Below, piece after piece: positions 58,748-64,000 of a stretch of DNA of 64,000 nucleotides (positions are counted from its first letter, which is position 1; each line of letters begins with the position of its first letter). The DNA is from Winogradskya humida (GTDB lineage: Bacteria > Actinomycetota > Actinomycetes > Mycobacteriales > Micromonosporaceae). The notes under the pieces are model-generated. The model ran no database searches and had not been told where the DNA came from. It saw only the letters and a list, made by a program, of their open reading frames with translations. The translations under genes were made by a program, and so were the position numbers. Location: the NCBI RefSeq assembly GCF_016862215.1, contig NZ_BOMN01000102.1, forward strand, positions 1 through 64,000, given 5' to 3'.

Positions 58748-59625
58748 CGCTGCTCGACGACTTCATCCGGGCCGACCGCGAGCGCGAGCTGGGCACCTAC
58801 GGCATCTGGGTGCACCGGGAGGGGCAGGAGCCGGTGACGCACCGGTTCCGCTCCGATGACCGGGTGAATCTGTACTCGGTGTCGAAGACGTTCACCTCGG
58901 TCGCGGCGGGGCTCGCCGAGGCCGAGGGGCGGCTCGGTCTCGACGACCGGTTCCTCGACCATTTTCCCGAGCTGCGGGCGATGGCCGCGCCCGGGTTCGA
59001 GACGGTCACGCTACGGCAACTGCTGACGATGACGAGCGGGAGCAGCCACAAGTGGTTCGCGCACATGCGGATCGATGCCCCGGATCTGCTGCACGAGATC
59101 GTGGCGGCGCCGGTGGGGGCGGGCGGGTTCGCGTACACCGGGTCCGGGCCCTATGCCGTCGGGCGGGTGATCGCTCGGGTGACGGGGGCCGATCTGCGGG
59201 CGTACCTCATGCCCCGGATCTTCGGTCCTCTCGATCTGCACAACCCGGCCTGGCACACCTGCCCGCTGGGGTTCCCGTTCGCGGAGAGCGACCTGTTCCT
59301 GCGCACCGGGGAGCTGGCCCGTTTCGCGCAGCTGTTGCTGCAGGAGGGCCGATGGGAGGACCGGCAGCTCGTGCCCGCGTCCTACGTCAAGAGGATGACC
59401 ACCGAGTCAGTCCCGGCTGTGACCAGCAAAGGCCAATTCTCCTACGGGTACGGGCTGGGCCTCTGGCTCGACCGCGACGGCACCTCCCGCATGGACGGTC
59501 ACTACGGCCAGTACGCCGTCCTGAGCCCCGCACGCCGCGCGGCGGTCACGGTCACCGCCCACTCCGATCGCGACGACCAGCTCCTCGACGCGATCCACGA
59601 CCTGGTCCTCGCCAAGCTGGACTAA
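58744..59625 (+). CDS. serine hydrolase of the beta-lactamase/penicillin-binding fold
   Basis: A 293-residue protein, translationally coupled to the STAS gene. It has the SxxK motif in LYSVSKTFTSVAAG (about residue 45), the second motif region YTGSGPYAVGRVI (Tyr but not YxN), and GHYGQYAVLSP near the end in place of KTG. It lacks a signal peptide, so it is a cytoplasmic beta-lactamase-family hydrolase or esterase rather than a resistance enzyme. It overlaps the convergent map gene by four bases. Confidence 0.88.
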   Translation: MTLLDDFIRADRERELGTYGIWVHREGQEPVTHRFRSDDRVNLYSVSKTFTSVAAGLAEAEGRLGLDDRFLDHFPELRAMAAPGFETVTLRQLLTMTSGSSHKWFAHMRIDAPDLLHEIVAAPVGAGGFAYTGSGPYAVGRVIARVTGADLRAYLMPRIFGPLDLHNPAWHTCPLGFPFAESDLFLRTGELARFAQLLLQEGRWEDRQLVPASYVKRMTTESVPAVTSKGQFSYGYGLGLWLDRDGTSRMDGHYGQYAVLSPARRAAVTVTAHSDRDDQLLDAIHDLVLAKLD

Positions 59626-60395
59626 GCCTTGGGCAGGGTCATGATCTCGGCGCCGTCGTCGGTGATGGCGATGGTGTGCTCGCTGTGGGAGGTGCGGCAG
59701 CCGGTGGCGCTGCGCAGCGTCCAGCCGTCGGCGTCGGTGACGAGCTTGGCGGTGTCGGCCATGACCCAGGGCTCCAGGGCGAGCAGCAGGCCGGGGCGCA
59801 GCCGGTAGCCGCGGCCGGGGCGGCCGATGTTCGAGACGTGCGGGTCCTGGTGCATCGTCGAGCCGACGCCGTGACCGCCGAACTCGGTGTTGACCTCGTA
59901 GCCCGCGGCGTTGAGGACCTTGCCGATGGCGTGGGAGAGGTCGCCGATGTGCACGCCGGGGCCGGCGGCCGCGATCGCGGCTTTCAGCGCGCGCTCGGTG
60001 GCGTCGATCAGCGCGAGGCTCTCCGGCTGCGGCGATTCGCCCACGACGAAGCTGATGGCGGAGTCGGCGACGATCCCGCCGAGGGAGACGGCGAGGTCGA
60101 GGGAGAGCAGGTCACCGTCGGCGAGCTCGTAGTCGAACGGCAGCCCGTGCAGGACGGCGTCGTTGACCGACGTGCAGATGTAGTGGCCGAACGGCCCGCG
60201 GCCGAAGGACGGCGCGTAGTCGACGTAGCAGGACAGCGCCCCGGCCTCGGCGATCATGGCCTGGGCCTGCCGGTCGATGTCCAGCAGGTTCGTGCCGACC
60301 GTGCTGCGGGCCTTCAGGGTCTGCAGGATGCCGGCCACCAGGGCGCCGGTCTCCCTCGCCAGGGGCAGCTCGGTGGGCTTCAGGATCTCGATCAT
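59622..60395 (-). CDS. map: type I methionine aminopeptidase
   Basis: A 257-residue enzyme that removes N-terminal methionine. The metal site is visible: TSVNDAVLHGLP (His), LLSLDLAVSLGGIVADSAIS (two Asp), GGHGVGSTMHQDPHV (His), LLLALEPWVMAD (Glu) and TSHSEHTIAIT (Glu). ATG 60395 follows GGAGGAG; the longer reading from 60437 starts inside the promoter palindromes. It is probably an additional isoform, since the usual actinomycete map sits beside secY-adk. It is divergent from a small XRE regulator. Confidence 0.92.
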   Translation of the reverse strand: MIEILKPTELPLARETGALVAGILQTLKARSTVGTNLLDIDRQAQAMIAEAGALSCYVDYAPSFGRGPFGHYICTSVNDAVLHGLPFDYELADGDLLSLDLAVSLGGIVADSAISFVVGESPQPESLALIDATERALKAAIAAAGPGVHIGDLSHAIGKVLNAAGYEVNTEFGGHGVGSTMHQDPHVSNIGRPGRGYRLRPGLLLALEPWVMADTAKLVTDADGWTLRSATGCRTSHSEHTIAITDDGAEIMTLPKA

Positions 60396-60422
60396 GCGGC
60401 GCCGCTCCTCCGGTGAACCAAT

Positions 60423-60462
60423 AACTATCCCGGCCATATTATCCCGGTACTATTATCGGGTC
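60423..60462. promoter_or_regulatory. overlapping divergent promoters and repeats between map and the XRE gene
   Basis: On the plus strand TATTAT at 60451-60456 stands six bases before ATG 60463 (probable leaderless start). On the minus strand GATAAT at 60438-60443 may serve map. The AT-rich repeat TATTATC(C/G)(C/G)G occurs twice within CCGG-CCGG and CCCG-CGGG symmetric frames, so the small XRE protein may bind here and regulate both genes. Confidence 0.5.
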
Positions 60463-60732
60463 ATGGTCAGGTTGCCGCTCACACCCGAAGAGGTCGAGCG
60501 CGGACAGCGCCTCGGTTCCCTGCTGCGTCTCGCCCGGGGCGAGCGCTCGATGCTCGAAACCGCGCTCCACGCGCGCGTCTCCCCCGAGACCCTCCGGAAG
60601 ATCGAGACGGGCCGCGTGGCAACCCCCGCCTTCCCGACCATCGCCGCGATCGCCGACGTCCTCGGCCTGTCCCTCGACGCCGTCTGGGCCGAGATCAACG
60701 AGCCCTCAGTTCCAGAACATCGGGTCGCCTAG
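60463..60732 (+). CDS. small XRE-family DNA-binding protein
   Basis: An 89-residue protein that is little more than a helix-turn-helix: GQRLGSLLRLARGERSMLET, ALHARVSPETLRKIETGRVA, FPTIAAIADVLGLSLDAVWA. It has no ligand domain. ATG 60463 follows TATTAT by six bases. It is divergent from map and may autoregulate. Its end overlaps the convergent lipoprotein gene by 27 bp. Confidence 0.88.
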   Translation: MVRLPLTPEEVERGQRLGSLLRLARGERSMLETALHARVSPETLRKIETGRVATPAFPTIAAIADVLGLSLDAVWAEINEPSVPEHRVA

Positions 60733-61602
60733 CTTCGGTACGTTCTTCCACGGTCGCTTCGTGCGCTTCGACGGGTCGGCGACGGTCGCGGTGAACCACT
60801 CGCTCGCATCGCCGACCGCGAGGCGTTTCTGCTCCCGGTCGACGAAGACCGCCACCCCGTCGGTGTCCGGCACGTCCACCAGCTTCACCGTCGTGGCCGT
60901 CTTCGTGCCGGTCGACAAGGTCACCACAACGCCATGACACAGGTACGCCGTCCCGCCGATCCCGGGCCCGCAGTCGCCCTCCTCGTCCGTCGACACGTGC
61001 TCGATCTCGTACCCGTTGGTCGAGACGGTGACGCCGTCGGTGCCCGGCGCGGTGTAGCGCTGCTCGAGCGTCAGCGGGACATCGCCCTCGTCCTTCGCCG
61101 CCGTCTCCGGGTGCGCGGGATCCACCGAGATGCGGACGCTCCGCTTGTCGCCGACCGCCAGCATCACCCGGCCGTCCGGCTGGAACCGCGGCTCGGACAG
61201 GCAGTGGCCGGCTCCCCCGAGCTGGGCGGGGCGCCATTCCGCGGTCGGCACGTACGCCTTCGTGGTGAGGGTGGCGACGTGGAGGACGCAGTCTTCCGCG
61301 TACACATATCTGCTCATGGTCCGGTCGAAGGCATCCCGCCGGACCACGTCGGTGTCGTTCGGGATAGTGGCCGCGCGCAGCTCCCTGCCCGACTCGACGG
61401 CATGGACCACCAGGGAGTCCACCTCCAGGTCCCGGTCCAGATAGACGATCCCGGACGGCATCCCCGCACCGGCCCCGACCTGCGCCAGCACCGTGGCCCG
61501 CACCGCTTCCGGCGTCGGCGCGACGTACTCCACGCCCCCGCCGAAGTCACACCCGCTGATCAACACCAAGCCCACGACGGCCGCAGCCCATGATCCCCGC
61601 AC
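60706..61602 (-). CDS. putative lipoprotein, WD40-like unknown
   Basis: A 298-residue protein from GTG 61602. The signal peptide (VRGSWAAAVVGLVLISGC) ends in the lipobox LISGC followed by Asp. The mature part has beta-strand pairs such as MPSGIVYLDRDLEVDSLVVH, RVMLAVGDKRSVRISVDPA and GVAVFVDREQKRLAVGDASE, resembling a beta-propeller. I do not recognise the family. It is divergent from another lipoprotein of similar character, with promoters that overlap. Confidence 0.72.
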   Translation of the reverse strand: MRGSWAAAVVGLVLISGCDFGGGVEYVAPTPEAVRATVLAQVGAGAGMPSGIVYLDRDLEVDSLVVHAVESGRELRAATIPNDTDVVRRDAFDRTMSRYVYAEDCVLHVATLTTKAYVPTAEWRPAQLGGAGHCLSEPRFQPDGRVMLAVGDKRSVRISVDPAHPETAAKDEGDVPLTLEQRYTAPGTDGVTVSTNGYEIEHVSTDEEGDCGPGIGGTAYLCHGVVVTLSTGTKTATTVKLVDVPDTDGVAVFVDREQKRLAVGDASEWFTATVADPSKRTKRPWKNVPKLGDPMFWN

Positions 61603-61610
61603 AGCCGCCC

Positions 61611-61620
61611 ATACTAGGCT
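61611..61620. promoter_or_regulatory. overlapping -10 boxes of two divergent leaderless lipoprotein promoters
   Basis: The minus-strand box TAGTAT (61611-61616) is eight bases from GTG 61602, and the plus-strand box TAGGCT (61615-61620) is seven bases from GTG 61628. The two boxes share bases, so RNA polymerase probably cannot occupy both at once. Confidence 0.55.
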
Positions 61621-61627
61621 CCCGCAG

Positions 61628-62572
61628 GTGAAGAAGCTGCCCGTCGCCGTAGCGCTGCTCCTCTCGCTGGCGGCCTGCAGCGAGCCCGAACCCGTCCAGT
61701 GGCAGACCCCGCCCGCCACCGCATCCTCCGCGCCACCCGCCTCCACCCTGCCGTCCGGCCTGGACGCCTATCTGGACGACGGCGACGAGGCCGAGCTGCG
61801 GGTCTACGGCGCCACGGACGGCACGCTGCTGCGCAGCTTCCCGATTCCGGCAGGCGAGGACAAGACGTTCAGCCCGACCTTCGCCTGGGCCGCGGAGATC
61901 AAATCCAACACCCTGATTGTGTACGCGCTGAGCGGCGACGCCTACGCCCGCAAGGCCCGCCTGACCCCCGAGGCGTTACAGGTGAAGGACCTGACCCTGC
62001 AGACGGCGGCGTTCATCCCCGGGACGAACCTGCTCGCCATCGAGGTCGACGGAGGCGACGGCATCACCCACAAGACGATCTCCCTAGACCCCGCGGACCC
62101 GGCGAACACCATCCGCGACTTCGCGGGCATCCCGTTCTCCTGGGACTCCCACGCCGACCCCGTCGAAACGGCCTACGTCCCGATCCCCGCCCTCCCCAAG
62201 GCCCAGGACGTCGTCATCCGCCGCAGCGCCCGCGAACTCGTCCAGGCCGACATCCTCGAGGACGACGACCCCCTCTACACCTGCACCGGCCCCGAACTGG
62301 CCCCCTTCACCCTCGCCTGCCACGGCCAGGGCAGCACCGCCGTCCTCGCCGCCCTCACCGCCGACCCGGCCAAGAACGTGGCGACGTTACGCGTGATCGG
62401 CAAGGCCAAGGGCAAACCCTTCACCGCCGTCCACGTCTCCCCCGACGGCAAAACCCTCCTCGCCCAACGAGCGGACGGCTTCTACTCCGTCCCCGTCACC
62501 GGCGGCAAACCGACGCTGCTCTTCGACGCCCTCCCCCGCAGCAAGGACCTCACCATCCTCGCCTGGAACTAG
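61628..62572 (+). CDS. putative lipoprotein, beta-propeller-like
   Basis: A 314-residue protein from GTG 61628. The signal VKKLPVAVALLLSLAAC ends in lipobox SLAAC followed by Ser. The mature part is rich in beta strands (AELRVYGATDGTLLRSFPIP, NTLIVYALSGDAYARKARLT, PFTAVHVSPDGKTLLAQRAD). It is about the size and style of the divergent lipoprotein, but I see no clear sequence identity with it. The function is unknown. Confidence 0.72.
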   Translation: MKKLPVAVALLLSLAACSEPEPVQWQTPPATASSAPPASTLPSGLDAYLDDGDEAELRVYGATDGTLLRSFPIPAGEDKTFSPTFAWAAEIKSNTLIVYALSGDAYARKARLTPEALQVKDLTLQTAAFIPGTNLLAIEVDGGDGITHKTISLDPADPANTIRDFAGIPFSWDSHADPVETAYVPIPALPKAQDVVIRRSARELVQADILEDDDPLYTCTGPELAPFTLACHGQGSTAVLAALTADPAKNVATLRVIGKAKGKPFTAVHVSPDGKTLLAQRADGFYSVPVTGGKPTLLFDALPRSKDLTILAWN

Positions 62573-62609
62573 TCGAGCGTTAACCTGACGGCCAGACAGG
62601 GCGTCCACA

Positions 62610-64000
62610 ATGGCGGTTGTGGCTGCTGTCTTCGGGGATCTGTTCACCGAGCTGGGCCGGTCCCTGCTCTCCAGTTCCGGGCTGGTGTTCCTGGTGCTGG
62701 GGGTGGTCGTGCCCGTCGTGGCGAATGTCTACATCCGGAACAGGGAGAAGAGCCGGCAGCGGAAGAAGTTGCTCTACAACGTGCTGCTGAACTCGCGGCT
62801 GGGGCTCGACCCGCCGGATGCCGGGGATGTGGTGCGGCTCAACGATCGTAACGACAAGCTCATCGACAATCCGTCGCTGGCGGTGGTGCGGATCACCAAC
62901 GACAGTGACTCGGACATCACCGAGGCGGACTATCGGGCCGAGACCCGGATCCAGTTTCCGGACGGGGCTGTGCGGACCGTCGATGTCACCGATGCGCATC
63001 CGGCGGAGCTCGGGGAGCTGATCTCCGAGGGGATCCGGATCGACCGGGACGCGGTGATCCTGCCGAGCAGGCATCTCAATGCCGGGGAGCGGTTCAAGCT
63101 GCTCATTCTGCTGTCCGGTGGTGGCGGGCGGGCCGAGGACGTCAAGGTCACCGGGCTGATCCGGGGCGGGGAGCTGGTGGTTGCCGGGTCCAGTGCGTTC
63201 GCCACTGCTGCCGCGCAGGCCGATGGGTCGTATTCGACCTACTGCCGCAGTGCCACCGTACGGGTGGCGCCGAGCAACAGCCAGCAGGGGCTGCTCGACC
63301 TGCGGGACGGGATCGCCGCGAAGAGCAAGGAGCACCGGGTCGCGATGGCTGACGGGCTGGCTGATCCGTCGGTGACCGCGGGCATGGCGGAACGGGCGAT
63401 CGCGATTGTCGCGTACACCATCGTGGTGAACCGGAAGGTGTTCCCGGGGGCGACCGGACCGGTACGGCTGACCACGACGCAGGTGCGGGCGATTTTCGGT
63501 GGGCGGCAGCGGACGTGGCGGGACATCGATCCGCGGTTCGCGGCGCTGCCGGTCAAGATTGTCGCGCGGGGGCAGTCCGGCAGCCGCAACGCGTTCGAGC
63601 GGTACGTGCTCGGGGATGGCACGAAGCCGTCGTCGCAGGGGCCGCGCACGTCCACGAACTGCGTCGACCAGGACTACGCGGGCAGCGATCAGACGTTTCT
63701 GTGTGAGGAGAGCTCGACCGGGGCCGTGCTCGACCGGGCGAGCCGGCTGGACGGCGCGATCGGGTATGCCGACGCCCCGGACGCCGCCCGGGCGGGTGGG
63801 ACCCTGCTCACCGTGGCCCTCGACGGGCGCGGCTCCGGCCTGGTGGACATCGGCGGCGGCTATCCGTTCTGGACGGTGGAGCACGCCTACTTCCGGGCGG
63901 GCGGCGACCCGCTGGCGGTGGACTTCGTGGACTACCTCACCGGTAGGACGCAGGAGCCGGCGCTGCAGAACGCCGGCTATCCGCCGTGCAGCGCCAACCA
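62610..64000 (+). CDS. membrane-anchored PstS-like substrate-binding protein (partial, runs off the window)
   Basis: An open frame from ATG 62610 to the window end, 463 codons so far. Residues about 20-45 form a membrane segment (LVFLVLGVVVPVVANVY), then RNREKSRQRKK, a beta-rich domain of about 140 residues (VVRLNDRNDKLIDNPSLAVV), and from about residue 205 a PstS-type domain: IVAYTIVVNRKVFPGATGPV, RLTTTQVRAIFGGRQRTWRD, ARGQSGSRNAFERYVLG and GAIGYADAPDAA. This resembles phosphate-binding domains, but the fusion and the N-in anchor are unusual. The stop lies beyond the window. Confidence 0.75.
   Translation, partial: MAVVAAVFGDLFTELGRSLLSSSGLVFLVLGVVVPVVANVYIRNREKSRQRKKLLYNVLLNSRLGLDPPDAGDVVRLNDRNDKLIDNPSLAVVRITNDSDSDITEADYRAETRIQFPDGAVRTVDVTDAHPAELGELISEGIRIDRDAVILPSRHLNAGERFKLLILLSGGGGRAEDVKVTGLIRGGELVVAGSSAFATAAAQADGSYSTYCRSATVRVAPSNSQQGLLDLRDGIAAKSKEHRVAMADGLADPSVTAGMAERAIAIVAYTIVVNRKVFPGATGPVRLTTTQVRAIFGGRQRTWRDIDPRFAALPVKIVARGQSGSRNAFERYVLGDGTKPSSQGPRTSTNCVDQDYAGSDQTFLCEESSTGAVLDRASRLDGAIGYADAPDAARAGGTLLTVALDGRGSGLVDIGGGYPFWTVEHAYFRAGGDPLAVDFVDYLTGRTQEPALQNAGYPPCSAN

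Noticed and set aside
1..64000. tRNA, rRNA, CRISPR arrays, intact transposases or phage genes
   Set aside because: Scanned by eye on both strands; no cloverleaf-like sequence, regularly spaced repeat, DDE/Ser/Tyr recombinase motif or phage structural gene was seen. A tool such as tRNAscan-SE could still find something missed.

Overview
The window looks like chromosomal DNA of a high-GC actinomycete, most likely an Actinoplanes-like member of the Micromonosporaceae. This rests on very high third-codon-position GC, many GTG starts, many start codons 6-8 nt behind a -10 box (leaderless mRNAs), an F420-type LLM oxidoreductase, a SigE-family sigma factor, an LAL-type LuxR regulator, and an LPxTG protein beside an anchored AA10 monooxygenase. 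The genus is an inference. I saw no rRNA, tRNA, CRISPR array, intact insertion sequence or large biosynthetic cluster.

Layout. 0-6.4 kb: an alpha/beta hydrolase; folD behind a ZTP riboswitch; an SDR divergent from an MmyB-type regulator; a two-gene SDR/epimerase operon divergent from a tandem-domain HxlR regulator, with a perfect 37-bp palindrome between them. 6.4-9.9 kb: a minus-strand operon of NodB deacetylase, GH26-like hydrolase and TPR-GGDEF diguanylate cyclase. 10-18.7 kb: small hypotheticals, a secreted ScyD-like protein, a P-loop kinase, a sigma factor coupled to a membrane partner, a beta-helix membrane protein, a metallophosphoesterase and an acetoacetate decarboxylase-like protein. 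18.7-27.2 kb: a secreted M1 peptidase, a frameshifted GNAT gene, a PP2C phosphatase, a peptidoglycan-binding-like protein, an HtrA-like protease and a four-domain fused ABC exporter. 27.2-33.6 kb: a five-gene peptide ABC importer operon (C-A-B-D-F order).

33.6-42.1 kb is the least orderly part: an APH(6)-like kinase, a frameshifted small membrane gene, an 86-bp inverted-repeat element, about 1.5 kb of poorly coding DNA, an mraY gene with no cell-division neighbours, an Lrp/EamA pair, an alpha/beta hydrolase lacking its nucleophile, a metallo-beta-lactamase-fold gene with an internal deletion, a DinB gene and an HxlR remnant. 42.1-54.1 kb: the LAL regulator, an ECF sigma factor, an LLM oxidoreductase, the LPxTG protein, the AA10 LPMO, an FKBP, a lipoprotein, a sugar ABC importer without its own ATPase, and an S4-domain protein. 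54.1-64 kb: a YcnI-like protein, a DHH phosphoesterase, zwf, a BCP-type peroxiredoxin, a STAS/serine hydrolase pair, map divergent from an XRE regulator, two divergent lipoproteins, and a PstS-like membrane-anchored protein cut by the window end.

The most unusual signal is a pair of homologous inverted-repeat elements, 56193-56273 just upstream of zwf and 34827-34912 in the degenerate region (opposite orientation). Their terminal stems differ by compensatory base pairs, which suggests a conserved structured RNA or a small mobile palindromic element that I do not recognise.
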